Below are positions 8,145 to 16,233 of a DNA stretch of 64,000 nucleotides, piece by piece. The stretch comes from Streptomyces sp. MST-110588. GTDB lineage: Bacteria > Actinomycetota > Actinomycetes > Streptomycetales > Streptomycetaceae. The stretch is taken from assembly GCF_022695595.1 (NCBI RefSeq), contig NZ_CP074380.1:6786501-6850500 (forward strand), written 5' to 3'. Position 1 is the first letter of the stretch, and each line of letters starts with the position of its first letter. The notes beneath the pieces were generated by a model. It was not told the DNA's origin and did no database searches. It saw only the letters and a list, made by a program, of their open reading frames with translations. A program made the translations under genes and the position numbers.

Positions 8145-8819
8145 TTACAGCGACGACGTCGACGGTGAATGCGTCGGGATACGCGTGTGACGGCGGCGCC
8201 GGCCCGGGGTGAGCGGGTAACACGCCAACCCCAGCAGCGCAGCGGACAAATGGCCGATGTCGGTGAAAGTGAGCTTGTCGAAGAGGGGGATCGCATAGAA
8301 GACGAGGACGCCCGCGGCGTAGACATAGCGGAGGGGGTGCCAGGGGAGGCGGTACGTCAGGACGGCGACGACGCCGGCCAGCGCGTAACTGACGCCGACG
8401 TCCAGTGTGTCGACGGCGGAGTGCGGCGCCGCGCCCGTACGGATGGCGAGGGCGAGGATGCCTTCGCTCAGGTACGTGGCGCCGATGTGGGTGACGCCCA
8501 TGACCGCGAGCCAGCGGTAGGTGCCGAGCCAGCGTTCGGCCGGAACGTGAAAGATGTTGTAGAGGACGAAGTAGTAGAGCCAGTTGCCACCGCCGAGCCA
8601 GAGTGCGCTGGTGAGCAGTACTCGGCCGGGTGAGTGCAACAGGTTGTTGATGTTGGTGGAGCGGCGTTGCAGGACGTGGTCCAGCGTGTCGGGCGTCAGA
8701 TGGTGCATGATCACCGACGTCACGAAGAGGATTGCGAGCCAGATGAACGTGCCGGGGGCCCGGCATACGTACGACCGGACCGCGCGGACCAGGGCGGCCG
8801 GGCGGAGCGAAACCCTCAT
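8145..8819 (-). CDS. Rhomboid-like intramembrane protein
   Basis: A 224-residue polytopic membrane protein with about six hydrophobic segments (for example residues 23-40, 70-92, 101-120, 138-156, 165-180 and 186-203). A GxSx motif, VGVSY with Ser144, lies in one helix and DIGHLSAALLG with His190 in the last, matching the Ser-His dyad of rhomboid proteases in a diverged, actinobacterial rhomboid-like family. The start at 8819 is chosen to begin just before the first membrane segment; no good ribosome-binding site is seen and upstream starts are possible. It stands alone. The substrate is unknown. Confidence 0.7.
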   Translation of the reverse strand: MRVSLRPAALVRAVRSYVCRAPGTFIWLAILFVTSVIMHHLTPDTLDHVLQRRSTNINNLLHSPGRVLLTSALWLGGGNWLYYFVLYNIFHVPAERWLGTYRWLAVMGVTHIGATYLSEGILALAIRTGAAPHSAVDTLDVGVSYALAGVVAVLTYRLPWHPLRYVYAAGVLVFYAIPLFDKLTFTDIGHLSAALLGLACYPLTPGRRRRHTRIPTHSPSTSSL

Positions 8820-9187
8820 GGCGCATGTATACGTCACGGCGCGCGGTGCGCCGTACCGCGTGGGACTCGTACGGCGCGTGTGGCGCAGAACACGGACTTG
8901 GCCGAAATGAATAACCGGGGGAGGCCGTCCCCGTGGCTCAACTGACACGGCCGCTGCCCGGAAGTGGCTGTACGGAATTCGACCGGTTCGTGTATCGGCA
9001 CCTGCTGCTGTTCCTGGACGGACTGCGGGGCGTGTCGGGGATCGGTGCCGTCCTGAGCGAGGTGCCGGGTTTGGAGATCACCTCGACCGTCGAGCAGGTT
9101 TGCGGACGGGGCGGGCCGCAGGCAACAAGAAGCGGGCCGCAGCCCGGAGGCCGCGGCCCGCTTGTGCCGGCTTCGCGCCGGGCGCCG
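8820..9187. other. Intergenic segment with a possible truncated ORF
   Basis: This 368-bp stretch separates the rhomboid-like gene from csbD. A GTG at 8933-8935 has GGGGGAGG upstream and opens a frame (AQLTRPLPGSGCTEFDRF...) that stays plausible for about 60 codons, then runs into the csbD terminator hairpin. It may be a broken gene; no family was recognised. Confidence 0.3.
9130..9163 (-). terminator. Terminator hairpin of the CsbD gene
   Basis: AAGCGGGCCGC (9130-9140) pairs exactly with GCGGCCCGCTT (9153-9163) around a 12-nt loop, 25 nt beyond the csbD stop. Confidence 0.65.
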
Positions 9188-9361
9188 TCAGTGCTTGAAG
9201 GCGTCCTTGGCCTTCTCCTTGGCCCCGCGGAGGTCACCCTTGCTCTGCTCGGCCTGGCCTTCCGCGGTCGCGCTCTCGTTGCCGACCGCCCGGCCGGCCT
9301 CTTCCTTGACCTTGCCCTTGACCTGTTCGGCCTTCGCCTTGGCCTTCTCGCCTGCACTCAT
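9188..9361 (-). CDS. CsbD-family general-stress protein
   Basis: A 57-residue, highly charged, Lys/Glu/Ala-rich protein. The pattern AEQVKGKVKEEAGRAVGN and EGQAEQSKGDLRGAKEKAKD is the CsbD repeat-like helix seen in small stress proteins of the SigB regulon. The ATG at 9361 follows GAGAGGACC. It lies between a rhomboid-like gene and a small hydrophobic peptide gene, and 0.6 kb from the gene of a stress sigma factor, its likely regulator. Molecular function is unknown in the family. Confidence 0.88.
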   Translation of the reverse strand: MSAGEKAKAKAEQVKGKVKEEAGRAVGNESATAEGQAEQSKGDLRGAKEKAKDAFKH

Positions 9362-9501
9362 GAGTACGGTCCTCTCGTGATGCCGTGGCCGCCTTCCGCG
9401 GTCACGACGCGGGTTGCACGGATTACGCGGATCAAGCAGCTCGCGCGGATTTCTCGTCTTCCGGCGCATGGCCGGAATTCATCGGATGTCCGTCGGACCG
9501 G

Positions 9502-9672
9502 TCACCACCGATACCACCGGCCACGTTTGCCACCGGCCCCGGCGGAACGCATGACGAAGCCGAGCAGCCAGATCACCAGGATGACCGCTGCGACCCACCA
9601 CAGCGCTTTCAGTGCGAATCCGGCGCCGAACAGAATGACCGCGAGAAGAAGCACAAGAATCAGTGGGACCAT
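9502..9672 (-). CDS. Small hydrophobic membrane protein (DUF6131-like)
   Basis: A 56-residue peptide read directly from the minus strand. It begins MVPLILVLLLAVILFGAGFA, followed by a second hydrophobic stretch (VAAVILVIWLLGFVM) and a basic Gly/Arg/Trp-rich tail ending RWYRW. Two membrane helices are predicted. GGAGG stands 8 nt before the ATG. It resembles the short hydrophobic proteins often found near CsbD and SigB-type genes in streptomycetes; the family name is a recollection, not a search result. Function unknown. Confidence 0.75.
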   Translation of the reverse strand: MVPLILVLLLAVILFGAGFALKALWWVAAVILVIWLLGFVMRSAGAGGKRGRWYRW

Positions 9673-9925
9673 GATTATCAACCTCCACGGCCCGGATTCC
9701 CGGAAAACTTCGCCACACTCCCGGTAATTGGCTATGTTTAAGCTGGCGGAAACGGGGAACCCGGGTGGGTTTTGTCTTTCTTTCTCCTCGGATGGATGAC
9801 CATGGGACCGTCCACCGGCCGGTTGGGTAAGCGTTCAAGCAAGGTCCGGCGGAACGGGTGTGAAGGAAATGCGACCGGGTAGGCAGCGCTGTGCCGGATT
9901 GTTGTCCATAGGGAGGGCTGAGGAG

Positions 9926-10828
9926 ATGACTGTGAGCGAGGCGATCGTGGAGGCGGGCGTCGCGGAGGCGGCCGAAGCCTGGACGGACGGTGTCCGGACG
10001 ATCGGCGGCTCCGGTGACGAACAGGCCGTACCTGCCGAGTTGCCGCTGGTGGAGGACCCCGGCCAGGTCGCTCCGCGGGACGCGCGGGAGATGACCCGGC
10101 TGTTCCTGAACCGCCTCGCGCAACTGGAAGAGGGCACGCACGAGTACCAGTACGTGCGCAACACCCTGATAGAGGTCAACCTCTCGCTGGTCCGCTACGT
10201 CGCCGGCCGATTCCGCAACCGTGGCGAGATGGACGACATCGTGCAGGTCGGCACCATCGGGCTCATAAAGGCGATCGACCGCTACGACCCGGCCCGCGAG
10301 AACGAATTCACTACGCTCGCCATTCCGTACATCATGGGCGAGATCAAGCGGTTCTTCCGCGACCACACCTGGGACGTCCGCGTACCGCGCCGGCTCCAGG
10401 AGCTGCGGGTCGACCTGGCCCGGGCCACGGAATTGCTGACCAACCGCCTGGGCCGGTCGCCGAAGGTCGCCGAAATCGCCGCGCACCTGAACATCAGTGA
10501 AGAGGACGTCATAGAAGGACAGGTGGCCGCGAACGGCTACAACGCCTCTTCCCTGGACGCCACCTTCACCGACGACGAGACGCAGACCCCGCTCACGGAA
10601 TTCCTCGGCGAGCGTGACGAGGACCTGGACCTGGTGGAGAATCTGCACGCGCTCAAGCCGCTGCTGGACCAGCTCGACGAACGCGACCGGCGCATTCTCT
10701 CCATGCGCTTCGGACAGGAGATGACCCAGTCGGAGATCGGCGCCGCCCTCGGCGTCTCCCAGATGCATGTCTCCCGGCTGCTCTCCCGCTGCCTGGCCAA
10801 GCTCCGTACGGGACTGCTCACCGATTAG
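9926..10828 (+). CDS. RNA polymerase sigma factor, SigB/SigF/SigG-type (group 3)
   Basis: A 300-residue sigma factor. Region 2 is clear (LIEVNLSLVRYVAGRF, DDIVQVGTIGLIKAIDRYDP, then FTTLAIPYIMGEIKRFFRDH), followed by region 3 (LTNRLGRSPKVAEIAAHLNI) and region 4 (ERDRRILSMRFGQEMTQSEI, GVSQMHVSRLLSRCLAKLR). The KRFFRDHTWDVRVPRRLQEL stretch is typical of the SigB/F/G group that serves osmotic, oxidative and developmental stress in Streptomyces. The ATG at 9926 has GGGAGG and GAGGAG upstream; an earlier in-frame ATG at 9860 lacks one. No anti-sigma or anti-anti-sigma gene adjoins it. Confidence 0.93.
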   Translation: MTVSEAIVEAGVAEAAEAWTDGVRTIGGSGDEQAVPAELPLVEDPGQVAPRDAREMTRLFLNRLAQLEEGTHEYQYVRNTLIEVNLSLVRYVAGRFRNRGEMDDIVQVGTIGLIKAIDRYDPARENEFTTLAIPYIMGEIKRFFRDHTWDVRVPRRLQELRVDLARATELLTNRLGRSPKVAEIAAHLNISEEDVIEGQVAANGYNASSLDATFTDDETQTPLTEFLGERDEDLDLVENLHALKPLLDQLDERDRRILSMRFGQEMTQSEIGAALGVSQMHVSRLLSRCLAKLRTGLLTD

Positions 10829-10852
10829 CGGCGGCAGGAGAGACCAGGAGAG

Positions 10853-10917
10853 GCAGGGACCGGCGCTCGGCCCGTCACGTGGTCCCACGTGGCGGGCCGA
10901 GCGCCGTACGTCCCTGC
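10853..10917. terminator. Long bidirectional terminator between convergent genes
   Basis: Nested complementary arms make one extended hairpin. GCAGGGAC (10853-10860) pairs with GTCCCTGC (10910-10917), CGGCGCTCGGCCCG (10861-10874) with CGGGCCGAGCGCCG (10893-10906), and CACGTGG with CCACGTG near the tip. It sits between the sigma-factor stop and the convergent oxidoreductase stop and can serve both. Confidence 0.8.
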
Positions 10918-10931
10918 TCCAGGTGGTCCGA

Positions 10932-11903
10932 CTACTGGTTCGGCGTCAGCTTCCGCAGCCGCTGGTCGAGTTCCCGCTGGTAGAAGTCGATGAACCCGTC
11001 GGGGTCCGAGCCGGCGTTCTGCATGACCAGCCGGTCGAATCCGGCGTCCACGAACTGCTGCGTGACCTCGGCGTACCGTGCGGGATCGGGCCCGCAGGCG
11101 AACTGCTGGAGGATGTCCTCCTCGCGCACGGTCGTGGTCGCCGCATCGAAATTGACCGGGTTGGGCAGCTCGCTCATGACCTTCCACCCGGTCACCGCCC
11201 ACCGCGTGGTGTCCAGTACGGCCTTGGCGGCGGTGTGCTCATCGGGCGCCCACGCCATCGGGACCTCCACGTAGCACGGTCCGGAACCGCCCGCCTCCCG
11301 GTAGTGCCGTACGATCTCCGGCTTCGGTTCGGTGGCGAAGAGCCCGTCACCGAGCTCGGCGGCGATCCGTGCCGACTCCAGCCCGCTGGCGGCCACCGGG
11401 ACCAGCGGCAGCTCGTCGGGGAGATCAAACACCCGTGCGTCGTCCAGCCGCAGGTGCTTGCCCTCGTACGAGCGGTACCCGCCGCGCCACAGCGTCCGGA
11501 TGATCTCCAGCGCCTCGCGCAGCAACTCGTGCCGTACGCGGACGGAGTCGGGGAACCCGGTGCCCACGACGTGCTCGTTGAGCCGCTCGCCCGATCCGAT
11601 GCCCAGGACGAAACGGCCGTCGGAGACCAGCGCGAGCGTCGCGGCGGCCTGGGCGATGATCGCCGGGTGGTAGCGCACGGTCGGGCAGGTCACCCCTGTC
11701 GCCAGCCCGATGCGTTCGGTCTTCGCGGCGATGGCGCCCAGTACGGTCCAGGTGAACGGCGAGTGCCCCTGATTGTCCAGCCAGGGGTGGTAGTGATCGC
11801 TGATCTCGACGAAGTCGAACCCCGCCTCTTCCGCCCGTACCGCCTGGCGAACGAGTTCGTTCGGACCGTACGCCTCGGATGCCAGCTTGTAACCGATCTC
11901 CAT
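10932..11903 (-). CDS. F420-dependent LLM-class oxidoreductase (TIGR03557-like)
   Basis: A 323-residue luciferase-like TIM-barrel protein. EIGYKLASEAYGPNELV at the N-terminus, DHYHPWLDNQGHSPFTWTVL, TGVTCPTVRYHPAIIAQAAA and GIGSGERLNEHVVG are the signature stretches of the F420-dependent group related to F420-dependent glucose-6-phosphate dehydrogenase. It should transfer hydride to or from coenzyme F420; the substrate is not predictable. It starts with ATG at 11903. It is followed 53 bp upstream by the DUF2267 gene on the same strand, so they may be co-transcribed. Confidence 0.88.
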   Translation of the reverse strand: MEIGYKLASEAYGPNELVRQAVRAEEAGFDFVEISDHYHPWLDNQGHSPFTWTVLGAIAAKTERIGLATGVTCPTVRYHPAIIAQAAATLALVSDGRFVLGIGSGERLNEHVVGTGFPDSVRVRHELLREALEIIRTLWRGGYRSYEGKHLRLDDARVFDLPDELPLVPVAASGLESARIAAELGDGLFATEPKPEIVRHYREAGGSGPCYVEVPMAWAPDEHTAAKAVLDTTRWAVTGWKVMSELPNPVNFDAATTTVREEDILQQFACGPDPARYAEVTQQFVDAGFDRLVMQNAGSDPDGFIDFYQRELDQRLRKLTPNQ

Positions 11904-11956
11904 CTGCCCGTCCTCATTTCCTGCTCAAAATTGCACGCTCAAGAAAGCGGTGGTGG

Positions 11957-12382
11957 TCAAGTGGGCTCCTGCGCGCGTGCCGTCGGCAGCAGCTCCCGTA
12001 TGTCCTGCGGCAGCGCGTGGCTGAGCCGTTCCATCAGTTCCGGTGCCAGGGCGGCGTCCAGCACCTCGAAGACCGCGGCGGCCTCCCGTACGGCCGTCTC
12101 CTCGGACACCGCACCGCGCCAGGCGACCCGGCCGGCGAAGGCCGTCAGGTCGAAGCGCTCGGGCGCGTCGCCGCCCTCGGGGCCGGCCTCGCGTGCTGCT
12201 TCGACCCGGTGCAGATGCTCCGCGATCTCCTGCGGCAACTGGGCCGCCAGATGGCGTACGAGGCCGTCCGGCACCCGTTCCGCCACGGTCTCCAGCGTGG
12301 CCCGTACGGCGCGCTCCGCCGAGCCGCGGTCGGGAAGCGCGGCGCGGTCCTGGACCAGGCCGATGAACTCGTCATGACGCAT
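11957..12382 (-). CDS. DUF2267-family protein
   Basis: A 141-residue all-helical protein with two similar halves (RAVRATLETVAERVPDGLVR, LPQEIAEHL; then AAAVFEVLDAALAPELMERL, LPQDIRELLP). This internal duplication and the LPxEI/LPxDI motif are the hallmarks of DUF2267, a stress-associated family of unknown biochemical role. The ATG at 12382 is preceded by GGAGG. It lies in a same-strand series of small conserved proteins near the stress sigma factor. Confidence 0.85.
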   Translation of the reverse strand: MRHDEFIGLVQDRAALPDRGSAERAVRATLETVAERVPDGLVRHLAAQLPQEIAEHLHRVEAAREAGPEGGDAPERFDLTAFAGRVAWRGAVSEETAVREAAAVFEVLDAALAPELMERLSHALPQDIRELLPTARAQEPT

Positions 12383-12489
12383 GGTTGCGGCCTCCGATCG
12401 GTGCGGGTTGCCGTAAGTTGCAGCCGGTCAGCCGGTCACCCGTACGTCCGTATGTACGGTCAGCCGGGCATCCGGTGAGCCGACGGGAG

Positions 12490-12900
12490 TCATCCGGCGC
12501 TCTCGGCGTGCAGCCGGACCTGTTCCGCCAGCCGTTCCAGGCTCTGGTCTAGCGCCTTTTCGATCACCGAATCCTCCGGGGCGTGCGACCCCTCGAAGAA
12601 GGACAGGTGCACCGTCACCTCGCTGGCGCCGCTGTCGATCCCGGCGACCTGGAGCCACCCGGCGTAGCGGCCGTCGGCACGCGTTCCCCACTCCATCCGC
12701 ATCTGGTCCTTCTCGGCGCGCACCAGGGCCTGGGCGTCCTCGCCCGTACTGTCCTCGTGCACGGTGACCGCCGGCGGGTCGTCGGGCTTCACGTGCAGGT
12801 CACGGGGGAGCCAACTGTCCAGCCGTTTCAGATCGCATGCCTGGTCGAAGACCACTTCGGGCAGCGCCGGCATGGTGCGGGAACGTTCGTACTCGCTCAT
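12490..12900 (-). CDS. SRPBCC-family (START-like) protein
   Basis: A 136-residue protein with the helix-grip pattern of polyketide-cyclase/START-like proteins: PALPEVVFDQACDLKRLDSWLP at the N-terminus, beta strands through MRMEWG, YAGWLQVAG and SEVTVHLSFFEG, and a long C-terminal helix (LDQSLERLAEQVRLHAE). It starts at ATG 12900 with AAGGAG upstream. It probably binds a small hydrophobic ligand; no enzymatic role is implied. Neighbours are small stress-type genes on the same strand. Confidence 0.75.
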   Translation of the reverse strand: MSEYERSRTMPALPEVVFDQACDLKRLDSWLPRDLHVKPDDPPAVTVHEDSTGEDAQALVRAEKDQMRMEWGTRADGRYAGWLQVAGIDSGASEVTVHLSFFEGSHAPEDSVIEKALDQSLERLAEQVRLHAESAG

Positions 12901-13006
12901 CGTGTGCGCTCCTTGGTTCCTCGGGTGACTGCTTATGAGGGAGGGGAGGGATGCCTGTGAGGGAGGGATGGCCGGGGCCTGGGGGAAGCCGTGGAAGCCG
13001 TGGCGG

Positions 13007-13210
13007 TCAGCCGCCGCCGTGCTCCGGCCGTTCGCCCTTGGGGCCCTTTCCGCGGGCGGTGCGCGGGCCTGCGGAGCGCCAGTGCGGGTCCGCCTGAAGG
13101 CTCGCGTTGGCCTCCTCGTTGGCGTGCTTGTCGGGTACGCCGTGGTTCTCGGCCTCCCGGCGCCGCTCCGCGCGCTTCCTGTCGTACCGCTTGCTTCCTG
13201 GCTCGGGCAT
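13007..13210 (-). CDS. Small hydrophilic conserved protein
   Basis: A 67-residue, very basic and hydrophilic protein (PEPGSKRYDRKRAERRREAE, then a Gly/Lys/Arg tail). No domain is recognised and it is probably disordered. GAGGAG stands at the right distance before the ATG at 13210, which supports it as a real gene. It belongs to the same-strand series of small proteins. Confidence 0.55.
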   Translation of the reverse strand: MPEPGSKRYDRKRAERRREAENHGVPDKHANEEANASLQADPHWRSAGPRTARGKGPKGERPEHGGG

Positions 13211-13315
13211 GGTCAGCTCCTCGGGTTCGTTGTCCGACGGTGGGTTCGTTGTCCGACGGTGGGTTCGGTCGCGTGGCGAGTTCGGCTGTGTGGTGGCTTC
13301 GGCCGCGCGGTGGCT

Positions 13316-13531
13316 TCAGGCGCGGCGGCGCTGACGGCTGCTGTCCCGGCGGTTTCCACCGCCCCGGCCGCCGCCCTCGTCATCGGCCTTCTCGCCTTCC
13401 GCCTGCGACGGTGTGGTCCTGGGTGACGTCCGTGCCTCGTCGTGCTGCCGCCGCGACTGCCGTCCGCCGCGCGTCGCGTCCTGCGCGTCGTCGCGGTCGC
13501 CTTCGGCCTGGGACGGCGTTGTGTCACTCAT
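13316..13531 (-). CDS. Small hydrophilic protein with duplicated TPSQAEG motif
   Basis: A 71-residue Asp/Glu/Arg/Gly-rich protein without hydrophobic core. The heptad TPSQAEG occurs twice (near residues 5 and 40), each followed by an acidic stretch. The ATG at 13531 has GAGGAG upstream. It is likely disordered; function unknown. The composition resembles stress-induced hydrophilic proteins, which fits its position, but this is inference. Confidence 0.55.
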   Translation of the reverse strand: MSDTTPSQAEGDRDDAQDATRGGRQSRRQHDEARTSPRTTPSQAEGEKADDEGGGRGGGNRRDSSRQRRRA

Positions 13532-13861
13532 CGCGCTGCTCCTCTGTGCGCCCGGGCGCGGGGTGGCACCGGGAATCATGGGGAAGGGGACGTACGGACG
13601 CACCCTGTGATGCGATGCGCCGGTACGTAGCCGTAAATGTGCTTGTGAGGCGAGTGCCCCTTTAATCCGCTGTTCATTCGCTCCGCACACGAGCCGTACG
13701 GGAGGCGGGCACGCCCACCATGGGGTACCCGGGATACCGCGGGATACTGCCCGGTCCGGCACCTGTCGCGCGGCGGCACCGATGAAGAACAGGACGAGCC
13801 CTGCGGCCCCGTCCGCGCCGTCCGCGCCGTCCACCCCGGCCGGGCCGGGGCTCCGACGGGC
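13532..13861. other. Gene-free segment
   Basis: This 330-bp gap lies between the small hydrophilic protein gene and the end of the YbdK-type gene, both on the minus strand. Its middle part (about 13610-13690) is clearly less GC-rich than its surroundings and probably holds promoter sequence for the upstream small gene. No recognisable gene or RNA is seen. Confidence 0.4.
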
Positions 13862-14956
13862 TCAGGTCTCCGTGCTCTGTGCCGTGATGAATGCGGTCAG
13901 GGCTTTGAGGCCACCCGACGCCAGTACCCGGCGCTGCCGGTCCGCCGGGCAGCCCTCGCGCAGCAGCCGGTGGACCAGTGACCCGATCTCCCGGGTGTCC
14001 CCGGCCTCCTCCAGCGCCGGGCCGATGTGGTCCAGCAGCGCGCACACCACGTCACCGGCGCTGCGCCGCCGGCCCTCCGGGTCCAGCAGCGTGCCTCCGA
14101 GTCCGTAGCGCGCGGCGTGCCAGTTCGCGGCGTACAGCAGCTCGGGCGCGATCCGCGGGACCGGACAGCCTTCCTTCTCCTCGCGGATGGCGGTGGCCGC
14201 CAGCGCCCGTACGATGCCCGCGAACATCACCGCGTCGTCGACCCGGAGCTGCACGTCCAGACACCGGATCTCAACGGTGGGGTAGCGCTCCGACAGCCGC
14301 ATCTGCCAGTAGACCTGCCCGGTGTCGGCGATCACCCTGGCGTCCAGGAGCGCCTTGAGGCGCCGCTCGTAGTCGCCGGTGTCCTCGAAGGACGGGGGCG
14401 GGCCGCTCACGGGCCAGCGGCCGAACACCACGGTGCGCCAGCTCGCGAAGCCGGTGTCGCCGCTGTCCCATATCGGGGAGTTCCCCGACATGGCGACGAG
14501 CGTCGGCAGCCAGACGCGCAGCCTGTTCAGGACGGCGACGCCCATGTCCTTGTCCGGCACCCCGACGTGTACGTGCATACCGTTGACGAGCTGCTCGGCC
14601 ACCAACTGAGGGGCGCGCCGGCGCAGCGCCAGGTAGCGCGGGTCCTCGGTGACGGGGGCTGGAAACCGGCCCGCCAGCGGCGCCGCACCGCAGGCGGCGA
14701 TCCGGCAGCCGACGCGCTCGGCCGCGGCGCCGACCGCGTGGCGCAGCCGCAGCAGATGGCCGCCGACCTCGGCGAGGTCGGTGCAGACCGGGGTGACGAC
14801 CTCCACCTGGGCCTGCAACAGCTCCGTCTGAACCTCTTGCTCCTCAGCGGTCGGCTGCAGCCCGGCCTCTTCGCGGACCGCGTGCACCAAAGGCGCGGGC
14901 AGGGCGGTGACCGGATCGAGAAGCAGGTACTCCTCCTCCACGCCAAGGGTGATCAT
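13862..14956 (-). CDS. YbdK-type carboxylate-amine ligase (glutamate-cysteine ligase family 2)
   Basis: A 364-residue GCS2 enzyme. It begins [13 protein letters not shown], with the metal/ATP-binding Glu cluster, and continues with [43 protein letters not shown] and [19 protein letters not shown], the full set of landmarks of the YbdK group. Such proteins join an amino acid to glutamate-like substrates weakly; their physiological product in actinomycetes is unsettled. The ATG at 14956 is chosen by the family start; no strong ribosome-binding site is visible. Confidence 0.88.
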   Translation of the reverse strand: MITLGVEEEYLLLDPVTALPAPLVHAVREEAGLQPTAEEQEVQTELLQAQVEVVTPVCTDLAEVGGHLLRLRHAVGAAAERVGCRIAACGAAPLAGRFPAPVTEDPRYLALRRRAPQLVAEQLVNGMHVHVGVPDKDMGVAVLNRLRVWLPTLVAMSGNSPIWDSGDTGFASWRTVVFGRWPVSGPPPSFEDTGDYERRLKALLDARVIADTGQVYWQMRLSERYPTVEIRCLDVQLRVDDAVMFAGIVRALAATAIREEKEGCPVPRIAPELLYAANWHAARYGLGGTLLDPEGRRRSAGDVVCALLDHIGPALEEAGDTREIGSLVHRLLREGCPADRQRRVLASGGLKALTAFITAQSTET

Positions 14957-15249
14957 CCGATAGGAGTACCCGTGGCCGATCGGGTGAATCCTCCTACGAC
15001 CCTGGACGTGACCGGTTTCGCCGGGTTCCGGCCACGGACCGCCGCGGTGGGCACGGGGGAGTGGCCGACCGGCGCCGCGGCTGTGACCGGCCGTCTTCCG
15101 GTCCCTCCGCCGGAGCGGCGCGGGTTCGCTGCGCGGTGTGGAAACCCGTACACCGCGCCGCCTCCTGCTACACCTGGTTCCCGGGCGCGGAAAACGGCGG
15201 AAAACGGCCGGAAACCATGAGAGACGGGCGGGAGCGGCGGAGGTTGAGC

Positions 15250-16233
15250 ATGTACGAACAGGTCGCCGCGATGACCGGGCCGGTCGACGTGCGACCGTTT
15301 TGTACCGGTGACGGCCGGTCCTTGGTGGCGGCATGGTGCCGCAGCGCTCCACAAGACCCCGTCACACCCGAGCGCTTGCGCACCCATGTACTGCTCGACG
15401 CCAACTTCGACCCCGAGGGGCTGCGGGTGGCCGTGTGCGACGGCGGGATCGTCGGCGCCGCGTACGGCGTACGCAGGCGGGTCGCGATGACCGGCGACGA
15501 CCTGGAACCCCGCCGGGGCTGGATCCCGTTCTTCTTCGTGGACCCCGCCGTCCGCCGCCGCGGTCTGGGCCGCCGCCTGCTGACCGAGGTCCTCCACTGG
15601 CTGCGCGGCCAGGGCCGCACCCAGGTGGATTTCGCCTGCTACACCCCGCACTACTTCCTGCCGGGACTGGACCGGGCCGCCTACCCGCACGCCGCGCGGC
15701 TGCTCGCGGAGCTGGGATTCCGTACGCTCCACGAAGCCGCCGCGATGGACCGCGGCCTGGTCGGCTACCGGGTTCCCGAAGCGGTACGGCGGCGGGCCGC
15801 GGACCTGACCGCCCGTGGCTACGCGTTCCGGACGCCGACCGACGACGAACTGGCCGAACTGCTGCGCCTGGCCGAGGACGCGTTCACCGCCGACTGGGCG
15901 GCGGCGATCCGCAGGCACCTGGCCGCCGGCGGTTCGCCCGAGCGCGTTCTGACCGCCCGTTCGCCCGCGGGCCCGCTCGCCGGCTGGGCCGTGCACGGTG
16001 CGTACGAGGGGACGGCCGAACGGTTCGGGCCTTTCGGAGTACGGCCGGAAGACCGAGGTACCGGGGTGGGACGTGTGCTGCTGCATCTGACGCTGGAGCG
16101 CATGCGGGCGCTGGGGGCGCACGGGGCCTGGTTCTTGTGGACGGGCGAGCACAGTCCGGCGGGGCATCTGTACCGGTCGGCCGGGTTCCGTACGACCCGC
16201 ACCTTTCATGTGCTGCGGCGGGAGGGCCCATGA
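15250..16233 (+). CDS. Tandem GNAT N-acetyltransferase, first gene of an ABC-importer operon
   Basis: A 327-residue protein with two GNAT folds. The first has an acetyl-CoA loop [15 protein letters not shown] near residue 100. The second has [19 protein letters not shown] near residue 265 and the late strand [15 protein letters not shown]. The N-terminal half may be catalytic or structural. The ATG at 15250 follows GGAGG. Its stop overlaps the start of the solute-binding protein gene (ATGA at 16230-16233), so it belongs to the importer operon and may acetylate the imported sugar, probably an amino sugar. That role is inferred. Confidence 0.82.
   Translation: MYEQVAAMTGPVDVRPFCTGDGRSLVAAWCRSAPQDPVTPERLRTHVLLDANFDPEGLRVAVCDGGIVGAAYGVRRRVAMTGDDLEPRRGWIPFFFVDPAVRRRGLGRRLLTEVLHWLRGQGRTQVDFACYTPHYFLPGLDRAAYPHAARLLAELGFRTLHEAAAMDRGLVGYRVPEAVRRRAADLTARGYAFRTPTDDELAELLRLAEDAFTADWAAAIRRHLAAGGSPERVLTARSPAGPLAGWAVHGAYEGTAERFGPFGVRPEDRGTGVGRVLLHLTLERMRALGAHGAWFLWTGEHSPAGHLYRSAGFRTTRTFHVLRREGP

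Noticed and set aside
9736..9770. SigB-type promoter GTTT...GGGT upstream of the sigma gene
   Set aside because: The two boxes are 23 bp apart; SigB/SigH-type promoters need 14-16 bp.
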